A DNA stretch of 64,000 nt from Faecalibacter rhinopitheci (GCF_015234135.1 NZ_JADGIK010000001.1:248001-312000), one strand, 5' to 3'; shown: positions 45,232 through 54,267, counted from the stretch's first letter. Numbers and translations: made by a program. Notes: generated by a model not told the origin, from the letters alone.

Positions 45232-45689
45232 TAAAATTTGCATTAATTATATTGATGACTGTAGGAAACGCTTTATATGCACAAGATGCTCTGAAAGAAG
45301 CTCGAATAAATTTAACTAAAGCCGTAGATGATGATAAAACATGTAGCTTAATGATTAACAAATTAACTAACCATCAAAACGCTACAGAAATGGCTTATTT
45401 AGGAGCTTACTACGCGATTTCGGCACAACATCAATTTCTTCCAACGAATAAATTGAAAAATTTTAATAAAGGCAAAAAATTGATTGAAGCTGCTGTTCTA
45501 AAAGATCCAACCCTATCCGAAGTTAGATACTTACGACTTTTAATTCAATCTCAAAGTCCGAAGTTTTTAGGCTTTCATAAATCAATTGAAACTGATCAAA
45601 ATTTCTTGTGTCAGAATTATAAAAATATTACCAATTTAGATTTAAAAAATAAGATTAATAATCTTCTAAAAAAAGATTGTACCATCTAA
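45228..45689 (+). CDS. unknown exported protein inside the carotenoid operon
   Basis: This 153-residue protein has a signal peptide (FALIILMTVGNALYAQ) and a helical, TPR-like mature part. MAYLGAYYAISAQH and KGKKLIEAAVLKDPTLSEVRYLRLL resemble helix pairs of short solenoid repeats. Two or three Cys are present (CSLM, FLCQ, KDCTI). It is not a known carotenoid enzyme. The 4-base overlap with crtB and the 16-base gap to crtZ place it firmly in the operon, so a role in pigment placement or export is possible, but this is inference. I recall a similar small gene in other flavobacterial crt clusters. Confidence 0.75.
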   Translation: MIKFALIILMTVGNALYAQDALKEARINLTKAVDDDKTCSLMINKLTNHQNATEMAYLGAYYAISAQHQFLPTNKLKNFNKGKKLIEAAVLKDPTLSEVRYLRLLIQSQSPKFLGFHKSIETDQNFLCQNYKNITNLDLKNKINNLLKKDCTI

Positions 45690-45705
45690 CTACAAAAACG
45701 ATACT

Positions 45706-46152
45706 ATGAATTTATTAATCGTACTTATAACATTTTTTGTAATGGAAGGAATGACTTGGCTCATTCATAAATATATAATGCATGGATTTTTATGGTATTT
45801 ACATAAAGATCATCACCAACCTCATTCCCATAAATTAGAAAAAAATGACTACTTTTTTCTGATTTTTGCTTTACCAACTATTGCAATGATGTATTATGGT
45901 AAATACCATAATATGGACTATTTATTTTATATCGGTCTAGGTATAACACTTTACGGAATGGCATATTTTTTTGTACACGATTTATTTATTCATCAACGCA
46001 TCAAAGTGTTACGCAACACAAAAAATCCCTATTTATTAGCAATTCGTAGAGCACATAAACAGCATCATAAATATTTGGATAAGCATAAAGGCGAATGTTA
46101 TGGATTTCTATGGGTACCAATTCATTATTTTAAAATGTATTTCAAATCTTAA
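45706..46152 (+). CDS. crtZ: beta-carotene hydroxylase
   Basis: CrtZ hydroxylates the beta rings of beta-carotene to give zeaxanthin. This 148-residue membrane di-iron enzyme of the fatty acid hydroxylase superfamily has the His clusters in order: HKYIMHG, HKDHHQPHSH, HDLFIHQ and RAHKQHHKYLDKH. The length is typical of the short bacterial CrtZ. It lies between the unknown exported protein gene and the cyclase gene (3-base gap). Confidence 0.95.
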   Translation: MNLLIVLITFFVMEGMTWLIHKYIMHGFLWYLHKDHHQPHSHKLEKNDYFFLIFALPTIAMMYYGKYHNMDYLFYIGLGITLYGMAYFFVHDLFIHQRIKVLRNTKNPYLLAIRRAHKQHHKYLDKHKGECYGFLWVPIHYFKMYFKS

Positions 46153-46155
46153 ATC

Positions 46156-46869
46156 ATGCAATCATATACTTATATAATCATTAATTTTTTAACGATTATT
46201 ATTTGTTTCATTTATTCATTTGATCAAAGAATTCAATTTAATAAACATTTTGGAGCTTTTCTAAAATCCAGTATTATAGTTGCAATTCCATTTATCATCT
46301 GGGATTATTATTTTACCAAAATTGGCGTATGGTGGTTTAATGACACATATTTATTAGGAATTAGAGTATTAAATCTTCCTATAGAAGAAATATTATTCTT
46401 TATTTGTATTCCATTTTCATGTACATTTACTTATTTCTGTTTAACCAAATTTTTTAAATTTGGATGGACAAATCAGTTGCAAAAATACCTAGTTCCGATA
46501 AGTATAATAATTTCTATAATTGTTGCTGTAATTCATCAAGATAAACTTTACACAACTCTAACATTTAGCGTTTGCGCACTAAGTTTAATTATCCTTCATT
46601 ACATTGTAAAGGTTAATTGGTTAGGTAAAGCAAGCTTTATTTATACCATATTAATGGCAGGATTTTTACCAGTAAACGGTGTATTAACAGGTACAGGATT
46701 AGAGTCACCTATCGTTAATTACAATGATCCATTCTACCTTACAATCAGAATACTAACAATTCCTATAGAAGATGCAGTATATGGTTACGTAATGATTATT
46801 TGGAATATCTATTTGTTTAATAAATTCAATAAATCTGATTCAATAATTAGAAAAAACACTTTGAAATAG
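46156..46869 (+). CDS. crtY: lycopene cyclase, CrtYcd-type domain protein
   Basis: This 237-residue integral membrane protein cyclises lycopene to beta-carotene. It has two homologous halves, each with three membrane segments. The conserved acidic motif appears twice: NLPIEEILFFI in the first half and TIPIEDAVYGYV in the second. This is the fused form of the CrtYc/CrtYd heterodimer (similar to fungal and archaeal enzymes), not the FAD-type CrtY. Last gene of the crt operon; gpx has its own promoter downstream. Confidence 0.93.
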   Translation: MQSYTYIIINFLTIIICFIYSFDQRIQFNKHFGAFLKSSIIVAIPFIIWDYYFTKIGVWWFNDTYLLGIRVLNLPIEEILFFICIPFSCTFTYFCLTKFFKFGWTNQLQKYLVPISIIISIIVAVIHQDKLYTTLTFSVCALSLIILHYIVKVNWLGKASFIYTILMAGFLPVNGVLTGTGLESPIVNYNDPFYLTIRILTIPIEDAVYGYVMIIWNIYLFNKFNKSDSIIRKNTLK

Positions 46870-46880
46870 AACAATAAACT

Positions 46881-46888
46881 TAAATTTG
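46881..46888 (+). promoter_or_regulatory. gpx -7 promoter element
   Basis: TAAATTTG, an exact TAnnTTTG match, 18 bases before the ATG at 46907. It separates gpx-bshB1 from the crt operon. Confidence 0.6.
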
Positions 46889-46906
46889 TATTAGAATTAA
46901 AAAGTC

Positions 46907-47494
46907 ATGAAATATTTATTTTTAGCTTTAATTGGAGTTTTTGCTTCTTGTAATGCACAAGATAAAACACCAAAAAAAACGAAACCACAAACCACACAAA
47001 GTACTAAAAATATGAAAATTATTTATAACTACACTTTTGAAGACATTAATGGAGATACGTATAACTTCGCGGATTTAAAAGGTAAAAAAATAATTATTCT
47101 AAACACAGCATCTAAATGTGGCTACACAAAGCAATATGATGCTTTAGAAAAAATATATCAAACTTATAAGGATGATAATTTAGTAATCGTTGGTTTCCCA
47201 TCTGATAATTTTGGTGGACAAGAATTTGAAGATAATGAGGAAATTGCAAGTTTTTGTAAATTAAATTATGGCGTTTCTTTTCCATTAATGAGTAAGAGTG
47301 ATGTAAAAGGAAATGAACAAAACGACATATTTAAATTCTTAACAAAAAAAGCAGTAAACGGTAAAAGTGATCATGAAGTAAAATGGAATTTCACAAAATT
47401 CTTAATCAATACAGATGGAACTTTAGAAACATCTTATCCTTCTGCAACATTACCTGATGATCCAAAAATTATCAGTTGGATCGAAAATAAATAA
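46907..47494 (+). CDS. glutathione peroxidase-family lipoprotein
   Basis: This 195-residue thiol peroxidase of the GPx family uses Cys, not selenocysteine. C71 lies in LNTASKCGYTKQYDAL. The second and third signatures are GFPSDNFGGQEFEDNEEI and WNFTKFLI, and a possible resolving Cys is in EIASFCKLNYG. The N-terminus is a lipoprotein signal peptide (lipobox VFASC, C15) and a Lys/Thr/Gln-rich linker, so the enzyme would be anchored outside the inner membrane. An internal ATG at codon 36 would give a cytoplasmic form of usual length. bshB1 follows after 2 bases. Confidence 0.9.
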   Translation: MKYLFLALIGVFASCNAQDKTPKKTKPQTTQSTKNMKIIYNYTFEDINGDTYNFADLKGKKIIILNTASKCGYTKQYDALEKIYQTYKDDNLVIVGFPSDNFGGQEFEDNEEIASFCKLNYGVSFPLMSKSDVKGNEQNDIFKFLTKKAVNGKSDHEVKWNFTKFLINTDGTLETSYPSATLPDDPKIISWIENK

Positions 47495-47496
47495 TA

Positions 47497-48198
47497 ATGA
47501 AATTAGACATATTAGCAATTGGAGCACATCCTGATGATGTAGAATTAGGATGCGGAGGAACACTTGCAAAAGAAATTAGCTTAGGTAAAAAAGTTGGTAT
47601 TATCGACTTAACAAAAGGTGAATTAGGTACTCGAGGAACTGATATCACACGTAAGGAAGAAGCTACAGAAGCTGCTAAAATTTTAGGTGTAGTCGTACGA
47701 GAAAACTTAGATTTAGGTGACGGATTTTTTACTAATGGTAAAGAAGAACAATATAAAATCATCGAAATGATACGTAAATATCAACCTGATGTAATTCTAA
47801 GTAATGCACCTTCAGATCGTCATCCTGATCATGGTAAAGGTTCTGATTTGGTTAATACAGCCATATTTTTATCTGGATTACCAAAAATTGAAAATGGATT
47901 ACAACCTTGGCGTCCTAAAAAACACTTCCACTACATTCAATGGTTACCCTTAGAACCAAATTTTGTCGTAGATATCACTGGATTTTTAGATCAAAAGATT
48001 GAATCGTGTATGGCTTATAAAACGCAATTTTATAATCCAAATTCAGAAGAACCAATAACGCCAATTGCGACGAAGAATTTTACAGATTCTATACAATATC
48101 GTGCAATGGATTTAGGAAGATTAATTGGAACTGAAGCTGGAGAAGGTTTTATTTCGAGAAGTTACATTGCTGTAAATAATTTAGATTCTTTACTTTAG
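47497..48198 (+). CDS. bshB1: bacillithiol biosynthesis deacetylase BshB1
   Basis: BshB1 removes the acetyl group from GlcNAc-malate in the synthesis of bacillithiol, the low-molecular-weight thiol of many Bacteroidota. This 233-residue LmbE/PIG-L zinc deacetylase has AIGAHPDDVELGCGG (H11, D13, D14) and PSDRHPDHGKGSDL with the third zinc His. The C-terminal AMDLGRLIGTEAGEGF is typical of BshB1. It shares an operon with the GPx-like gene, which suggests thiol-dependent peroxide defence. bshA and bshC are not in the window. Confidence 0.95.
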   Translation: MKLDILAIGAHPDDVELGCGGTLAKEISLGKKVGIIDLTKGELGTRGTDITRKEEATEAAKILGVVVRENLDLGDGFFTNGKEEQYKIIEMIRKYQPDVILSNAPSDRHPDHGKGSDLVNTAIFLSGLPKIENGLQPWRPKKHFHYIQWLPLEPNFVVDITGFLDQKIESCMAYKTQFYNPNSEEPITPIATKNFTDSIQYRAMDLGRLIGTEAGEGFISRSYIAVNNLDSLL

Positions 48199-48229
48199 AA
48201 AAAACACTGAAAATTTCAGTGTTTTTTTT
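48199..48229 (+). terminator. terminator after bshB1
   Basis: ACACTGAA (48204-48211) pairs with TTCAGTGT (48215-48222 region), flanked by A and T tracts. Confidence 0.88.
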
Positions 48230-48239
48230 CTAAAAATTG

Positions 48240-48270
48240 TTTGGAAATAACGAATTCAACACTATATTTG
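48240..48270 (+). promoter_or_regulatory. promoter of the tRNA-His array
   Basis: TTTG at 48240-48243 and TATATTTG at 48263-48270, 19 bases apart, match both parts of the Bacteroidota promoter (-33 TTTG, -7 TAnnTTTG). It is the best complete promoter in the window and would start transcription near 48276, before the first tRNA. Confidence 0.75.
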
Positions 48271-48316
48271 CAATCCAATTGAACGACTAATAAACGTCGA
48301 TTAATAACGGGAAAAT

Positions 48317-48391
48317 GGTGATTGTAGCTCAGTTGGTTAGAGCGCCGGATTGTGGTTCCGGAGGTCGTGGGTTCGAGACCCATCATTCACC
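48317..48391 (+). tRNA. tRNA-His (GTG), copy 1 of 5
   Basis: The cloverleaf is complete: extra G at -1 (48317) facing C73, acceptor GTGATTG/CATTCAC with a T5-T68 mismatch, D arm GCTC...GAGC, anticodon arm CCGGA-TTGTGGT-TCCGG with anticodon GTG, and T arm GTGGG-TTCGAGA-CCCAT. CCA is not encoded (the next bases are CTA). Confidence 0.97.
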
Positions 48392-48438
48392 CTAATAACT
48401 TTTAGAATTTAAGTTTAAAAAGAAAAATTCAATAACTT

Positions 48439-48513
48439 GGTGATTGTAGCTCAGTTGGTTAGAGCGCCGGATTGTGGTTCCGGAGGTCGTGGGTTCGAGA
48501 CCCATCATTCACC
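48439..48513 (+). tRNA. tRNA-His (GTG), copy 2 of 5
   Basis: Identical in sequence to copy 1, offset by 122 bases. CCA is not encoded. Confidence 0.97.
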
Positions 48514-48560
48514 CTAATAACTTTTAGAATTTAAGTTTCTAAAGAAAAATTCAATAACTT

Positions 48561-48635
48561 GGTGATTGTAGCTCAGTTGGTTAGAGCGCCGGATTGTGGT
48601 TCCGGAGGTCGTGGGTTCGAGACCCATCATTCACC
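48561..48635 (+). tRNA. tRNA-His (GTG), copy 3 of 5
   Basis: Identical in sequence to copy 1, offset by 122 bases from copy 2. CCA is not encoded. Confidence 0.97.
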
Positions 48636-48684
48636 CTAAATTAACTTTTAGAATTTAAGTTTCAAAAGAAAAATTCAATAACTT

Positions 48685-48759
48685 GGTGATTGTAGCTCAG
48701 TTGGTTAGAGCGCCGGATTGTGGTTCCGGAGGTCGTGGGTTCGAGACCCATCATTCACC
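48685..48759 (+). tRNA. tRNA-His (GTG), copy 4 of 5
   Basis: Identical in sequence to copy 1, offset by 124 bases from copy 3. CCA is not encoded. Confidence 0.97.
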
Positions 48760-48805
48760 CTAATAACTTTAGAATTTAAGTTTCAAAAGAAAAATTCAAT
48801 AACTT

Positions 48806-48883
48806 GGTGATTGTAGCTCAGTTGGTTAGAGCGCCGGATTGTGGTTCCGGAGGTCGTGGGTTCGAGACCCATCATTCACCCCA
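48806..48883 (+). tRNA. tRNA-His (GTG), copy 5 of 5, with encoded CCA
   Basis: The body is identical to copies 1-4, offset by 121 bases from copy 4. After C73 (48880) the DNA reads CCA (48881-48883), so this copy alone carries the 3' end in the gene. Confidence 0.97.
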
Positions 48884-48885
48884 TC

Positions 48886-48921
48886 AAAACTCAATTCTTA
48901 CAAAGAATTGAGTTTTTTTTA
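48886..48921 (+). terminator. terminator of the tRNA-His array
   Basis: AACTCAATTCTT (48888-48899) pairs with AAGAATTGAGTT (48903-48914) around a 3-base loop, followed by a T tract. The 110 bases to tamB hold no clear feature. Confidence 0.92.
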
Positions 48922-49032
48922 TGTTTATATACTTCATTTTAACTATTTTAGTTTTTATAAATAAATAAGGTTTTTAAACTTGGTATTAAAGTTGCGAACT
49001 CTCTTTATTGTAACCAATCTAAACTCACTCAA

Positions 49033-52000
49033 TTGAAATTCAACATAAAAAAAATACTCAAGTATTTTTCCATTACTCTTGTATCAATAATTTTATTATT
49101 GGTTGTTATTGTTTTTAGCTTACGCATACCAGCTGTACAAAATTTTGTAAAAGACAGATTGGTTATATATCTGGAGGAAAAAATTAAAACAGATGTAGAA
49201 CTAGAGCGTGTTTATGTGGATTTTCCGAATAGTTTGGTTATGGAAAATCTTTATCTACAAGGTGAAGATGTAGACACATTATTGTTTGCGAAAAAACTAG
49301 ATGTTGGATTAAATATATTACAACTTATTAACAATAAAGCAGATTTAACTTCTATAGATTTAAATACTGCACGAGCTAATGTTGTACGAAGAAAAGATGG
49401 TAGTTTTAACTTTGATTATATAGTTAACGCATTTGTTACAGAGGAAAAAGAAGCTACCGAATCTAAACCTTTTATTATTTCTTTAGATAAAATAAAGCTT
49501 CAGAAGATTGGCGTTTCATTTATTGATCAACAAGCCGGTAATAATATCAATGTATATATAAATACATTCGATACCAGAGTTAAAAAATTTGATTTACAAC
49601 AAAACAGCTATGCAATTGATAAAATTGCTTTAGATGGTTTAAAATTACGTTTAAAGCAGGATTTAGTACAAGAAATTGCAAACAAAGTTGAAGAAAAAGT
49701 AGATTCACTCAATCAACAAAAACCAATGCAACTAGCATTAGGTGAAATTGATTTAAAGAATTTTGATGTAGATTATGGCGATGACAATACACAAATGTAT
49801 GCTAATCTTAAATTTTCTAATCTAACAACTTCGATAAGAAAAATAGATCTACAACAAAATGATTTTGCTATTGGTGATATTGATTTAGAAGGTCTAAAAT
49901 TAAAATTTAATCAAAAATTAGTAAAGGATATTCAAGATGCTTCTAATTCGTCATCAAATAAATCGACTTCTACACCATTAAAAATAGCACTTAATAAGAT
50001 TAATCTTAAAAACATTGCAATAGATTATGGCGATGATACATCTAAAACTTATGCTAAGTTAAATTTAAATGAATTGAGAACAAAAATCAATTCTATAGAT
50101 TTAGCGAATAAAAATTTTGATATTGATGATGTTCTTTTAAAAGATGCTACAATTGATGCTAAATTATTTTTGAAGTCAAATTCTAATTCATCTACCCCTA
50201 CTTCTACTCCATTGCAAATTGCATTAGGAAAAGGAATCATAGAAAATGTTAAAATAAATTATAATAATACAGCCGAAAAAACATCACAAGGCTTAGATTA
50301 TAACCACCTAAATATTGAAAAATTAGCGCTTGATCTGAGAGATTTTAAAATGGTAAATGGTGAATTTGCTGGTAAGGTAAATAATGCAGAGCTGAAAGAA
50401 AAAAAGGGTTTTCATGTACAAAAGTTAAAGACCAATTTTTTATATGGTTCGCAACAAGCTTATCTTAAAGATTTGTATGTACAAACCCCACGTACAATTA
50501 TTAGAGATGAAATTATTGTCAATTATCGTTCTATTTCAGAATTGTCAAATAATATTGGAAATGTTACAATAAACGCAGATTTAAATAAATCAAAAATTAG
50601 TTTTGCAGATATTCTTTTTTTAGTTCCGACTTTGCGAGAAACTACTCCATTTAAAGAATATCCAAATGCAACTTTAGCTGTAGATACGGAATTGTACGGA
50701 CGCGTAAACGATCTAAACATAAAACATCTTTCCCTTTCTGGTTTGGATGATCTAAAAGTTAATGCTTCTGGTCGTGTACAAAATGCGATGGACACAGATC
50801 GATTGGCATATGATTTAAACATCAAAAATTTATCCACATCATCTAAAACAATTTATAAACTAGTTCCTAAAAACACAATTCCGACGAATATTAGAATTCC
50901 ATCTCAGCTTGCACTCAAAGGAAAAGTAAAAGGAACATTATCAGTCATAAATCCTGATTTATATTTAACATCTTCATTAGGAAATGCTGCTATAAAAGGT
51001 AATTTAGATATAAGAAAAACGAATGCAGAAAAATATAATCTAAATGCTCAATTTGATCGTTTAGATATAGGAACAATCATTAGTAATAAACAACTTGGTA
51101 AAATTACTGGAGATGTTAATATAAAAGGTCAAAGTTTTGATTTAGCACAAGCTAACACATCAATTAAAGGAAAGATAAAACAAGCATATTTTAATAATTA
51201 TAATTATCAAAATATAACATTAGATGGAAGTATTAATCAGGGATACTTTAACGCTAAAATTAATTCAGAGGATAAAAATGCTGATCTTAATTTAGTTGCT
51301 TCAGGTATATATAAAAATGATCTCTCGGATGTAAAAATTGATGGGCAAATTACTAAAATAGATTTAAATAAAATTGGTTTTTACAACAATCCAATGATTA
51401 TTGCAGGAGAAATCAATGGAAATTTTGAAAGTTTAAACATAGATCAACCTAATGGTGCATTAACTTTAAAGAACTTTGCACTTTCCGATGAAAAAGAAAT
51501 TTTCCCAATTCAGGAAATGAGTTTGGTTGCTATATCTACAGCGGATTCTAATAAAATAAATTTAAAATCACAAATTGCTGATGCAGAAATCAAAGGTAAA
51601 TTTAAATTGACACAGATTGGAGCTTCATTCATGGAAACTATGAATGGCTATTATGCTTTTCAAAAAACACCAACAACTCAAAAAATTGAACCAAACCAAT
51701 ACTTCACATTTAATGCTAAAATAAAAGATGATGATTTAATTCGAAAATTCCTTCCTGATTTAAAAGAATTTGAAACAATAAATTTGAATGGAAATTACAC
51801 TGCTGATACACAAAAATTAAATATTGTGGGCGAAATTCCTCTTATAATTTATGGTGAAAACATTGTAAGAAATGGAGTTTTAAATATTTCTAATCCTAAT
51901 GAATCTATAAATTATAATCTAAGTGTAAACGAATTACAAAACGCTAGTTTTAAATTAAAAAATATAGATTTAGGTGGAACAATTGCAAACAATATAATTG

Positions 52001-54267
52001 CTATAGAAGCTATTTCTAGAGACGAACAGCAAAAGGAACAATTTTTAGTTTCAGGTGAAGTAGAAATTGTAGATAACCATACATCAGTTCGTTTAAAACC
52101 GAATGGGTTAACTCTTAATTATGATAATTGGACTGTGGCTGATGATAATGAACTTAAGATTTTATCGGATGGATTTATCGCAAATAATTTTAGAATTTCG
52201 AATAATGGAAGTGAAATTTTAGTTAATTCAGAAACCAATAATGTAGCTAGTCCAATAAATATTACAATCAGCAATTTTGAAATTCAGACAATTACAGAAT
52301 TAATCAAAAAAGATGATTTACCAGCTTCGGGTGTAATAAATGGAACAGCTCAAATTAAAAATATTACCAAAGATCTCGCTTTTGAAGCAGATTTTAAAGT
52401 GACAGATTTACAAGCTTTTAACAATCCAGTTGGTAATCTTACACTTAAAGCCAAAAATGTGTCTCCTACATTAATTAATGCAAATATCGCTTTAACAGGA
52501 TATGATAATGATTTAAAAATTTATGGAGATTATGATACAAAAGCAAGTGCCTTTAACTTAGATTTTGATATCAATAGTTTACAAATGAAAACCATTCAGG
52601 GATTTACGCAAAATATGATTACGGATACGGAAGGATATTTAGCGGGAAAATTAGATGTAAATGGTACTCTAGATGCACCAAAAATTATTGGACAAATAAA
52701 GTTCAATGAGGTAGGATTAACGTTAGCTGAATATGGAAGTAATTTTAGAAATATAAATGATGGAATAGATTTTACGAATAAAGGAATTGAATTTAATCGT
52801 TTTAAAATTAATGATAATGATGGAAATTCATTAACCCTTGATGGAGATATTTTAACAAAGACATATAGAGATTTTTCTTTTGATTTAAAAGTTAATGCAA
52901 GAGATTTTAAAGTCATCAATTCTGAAAAAACAAGTGATGCGATTACATATGGTGTATTAGCAATTAATGCAAATTTAACAATTGGAGGTGATTTAGATTT
53001 ACCTGTTGTAAATGGTCAATTAAAAGTCACGGAAAATACAGATTTTACATTTGTATTACCTCAGACTTCTCCTGCATTGCAGGATCGCGAGGGAATTGTT
53101 GAATTTATTGATCAACATCAAATTGCTTTACAAGAGACAATAAAAACAGAAGAATTATCAAATGAAACTAAAGTAAAAGGTTTTAATGTAAGTGTAAATA
53201 TAGAACTTGATAGAGAAGCTAAAACTTCAATAATAATTGATAAAGCAAATGGTGATTTTGTGGAATTACAAGGTGAAGCTCAATTAACTGGAGGTATGGA
53301 TCCTTCAGGAAAAATATCATTAACTGGAGTTTATGAAGTAGAAAAAGGAGCTTATGAATTGTCTGTAAGCTTAATAAAGCGAAGATTTGATATACAAAAA
53401 GGAAGTACAATAACTTGGACTGGCGAACCAACAACTGCAAATTTAGATATAACAGCAGTTTACACCACACAAGCAGCACCAATTGATTTGGTAGAACAAC
53501 AATTAGCTGGACTTTCTTCGGGTGAGACAAATATGTTTAAACAACGTATTCCATTCAACACAAACCTTATTTTGAAAGGTGAATTATTAAAACCCGAAAT
53601 TTCATTTGATATAAAATTAAATGAGGATAATCCATCTGTATCTTCCACAGTAATTGAAAGTACTAACGCAAAATTAACTCAATTACTTACAGATGAAGCA
53701 GAAATGAATAAACAAGTATTTGCATTATTACTATTGAATCGTTTTATTGGAGAAAATCCTTTTCAAAGTCAATCAGGTGTTTCTGCCGAAACTCTCGCTA
53801 AGCAAAGTGTAAGTAATATTTTATCACAACAATTAAATAATCTTGCTTCAGATTTAATCCAAGGTGTAGATATAGATTTTGGCCTTGATACACAAGATGA
53901 CTATACAACAGGATCTAAAAACACTAGAACAGATCTAAATGTCGCTGTGAGTAAAAGATTATTAGATGATCGTTTAAAGGTATCTATTGGAAGTAATTTT
54001 GGATTAGAAGGTGATGCCCGCCAAAATGAAAACATGACTAATATAGCAGGAGATATAACAGCCGAATACTCATTATCTCGTGATGGTAGATACATGTTGC
54101 GCGCTTATAGAAAAGATGAATATCAGGTAGCTTTACAAGGACAAATAGTAGAAACAGGTGTCGGATTTATTATTACTTTAGATTACGATAAATTCAAAGA
54201 AATATTTGAAAAAAGAAGAAAAAATAGAAACTTTAGAAGAACTCCAAAAGTAGAAACAAAACCATGA
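49033..54267 (+). CDS. tamB: translocation and assembly module protein TamB
   Basis: TamB is a very long periplasm-spanning protein that works with an outer-membrane TamA-type partner in outer-membrane protein insertion or lipid transport. This 1744-residue protein has an N-terminal membrane anchor (FSITLVSIILLLVVIVFSL) and an AsmA-like start. Four diverged repeats of roughly 90 residues follow at about 155-430, each beginning P(L/M)xIAL and containing (I/V)DYGDD. The long beta-groove body comes next, then a C-terminal TamB/DUF490 domain (about 1380-1720). The start is TTG 49033, since no in-frame ATG fits. It overlaps tamL by 4 bases. Confidence 0.92.
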   Translation: MKFNIKKILKYFSITLVSIILLLVVIVFSLRIPAVQNFVKDRLVIYLEEKIKTDVELERVYVDFPNSLVMENLYLQGEDVDTLLFAKKLDVGLNILQLINNKADLTSIDLNTARANVVRRKDGSFNFDYIVNAFVTEEKEATESKPFIISLDKIKLQKIGVSFIDQQAGNNINVYINTFDTRVKKFDLQQNSYAIDKIALDGLKLRLKQDLVQEIANKVEEKVDSLNQQKPMQLALGEIDLKNFDVDYGDDNTQMYANLKFSNLTTSIRKIDLQQNDFAIGDIDLEGLKLKFNQKLVKDIQDASNSSSNKSTSTPLKIALNKINLKNIAIDYGDDTSKTYAKLNLNELRTKINSIDLANKNFDIDDVLLKDATIDAKLFLKSNSNSSTPTSTPLQIALGKGIIENVKINYNNTAEKTSQGLDYNHLNIEKLALDLRDFKMVNGEFAGKVNNAELKEKKGFHVQKLKTNFLYGSQQAYLKDLYVQTPRTIIRDEIIVNYRSISELSNNIGNVTINADLNKSKISFADILFLVPTLRETTPFKEYPNATLAVDTELYGRVNDLNIKHLSLSGLDDLKVNASGRVQNAMDTDRLAYDLNIKNLSTSSKTIYKLVPKNTIPTNIRIPSQLALKGKVKGTLSVINPDLYLTSSLGNAAIKGNLDIRKTNAEKYNLNAQFDRLDIGTIISNKQLGKITGDVNIKGQSFDLAQANTSIKGKIKQAYFNNYNYQNITLDGSINQGYFNAKINSEDKNADLNLVASGIYKNDLSDVKIDGQITKIDLNKIGFYNNPMIIAGEINGNFESLNIDQPNGALTLKNFALSDEKEIFPIQEMSLVAISTADSNKINLKSQIADAEIKGKFKLTQIGASFMETMNGYYAFQKTPTTQKIEPNQYFTFNAKIKDDDLIRKFLPDLKEFETINLNGNYTADTQKLNIVGEIPLIIYGENIVRNGVLNISNPNESINYNLSVNELQNASFKLKNIDLGGTIANNIIAIEAISRDEQQKEQFLVSGEVEIVDNHTSVRLKPNGLTLNYDNWTVADDNELKILSDGFIANNFRISNNGSEILVNSETNNVASPINITISNFEIQTITELIKKDDLPASGVINGTAQIKNITKDLAFEADFKVTDLQAFNNPVGNLTLKAKNVSPTLINANIALTGYDNDLKIYGDYDTKASAFNLDFDINSLQMKTIQGFTQNMITDTEGYLAGKLDVNGTLDAPKIIGQIKFNEVGLTLAEYGSNFRNINDGIDFTNKGIEFNRFKINDNDGNSLTLDGDILTKTYRDFSFDLKVNARDFKVINSEKTSDAITYGVLAINANLTIGGDLDLPVVNGQLKVTENTDFTFVLPQTSPALQDREGIVEFIDQHQIALQETIKTEELSNETKVKGFNVSVNIELDREAKTSIIIDKANGDFVELQGEAQLTGGMDPSGKISLTGVYEVEKGAYELSVSLIKRRFDIQKGSTITWTGEPTTANLDITAVYTTQAAPIDLVEQQLAGLSSGETNMFKQRIPFNTNLILKGELLKPEISFDIKLNEDNPSVSSTVIESTNAKLTQLLTDEAEMNKQVFALLLLNRFIGENPFQSQSGVSAETLAKQSVSNILSQQLNNLASDLIQGVDIDFGLDTQDDYTTGSKNTRTDLNVAVSKRLLDDRLKVSIGSNFGLEGDARQNENMTNIAGDITAEYSLSRDGRYMLRAYRKDEYQVALQGQIVETGVGFIITLDYDKFKEIFEKRRKNRNFRRTPKVETKP

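Larger units (their letters stand above)
48317..48883 (+). repeat. five tandem tRNA-His units with conserved spacers
   Basis: The repeat unit is about 122 bases: a 75-base tRNA plus a 46-49-base spacer. All four spacers contain an inverted repeat GAATTT/AAATTC (for example in TAGAATTTAAGTTT...AAAAATTCAATAACTTGG), which could form a hairpin between tRNAs and guide processing. The first tRNA is preceded by a different sequence with the promoter, and the last is followed by a terminator. Confidence 0.95.

Noticed and set aside
48317-48883. CRISPR-like regular repeat array
   Set aside because: The period of about 122 bases is explained by complete tRNA-His genes; the repeats fold as cloverleafs and the spacers are also alike.
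53219-53530. Leucine-rich open frame antisense to tamB
   Set aside because: It is a shadow of the tamB codons on the other strand, has low-complexity composition and has no promoter or homologous motif.
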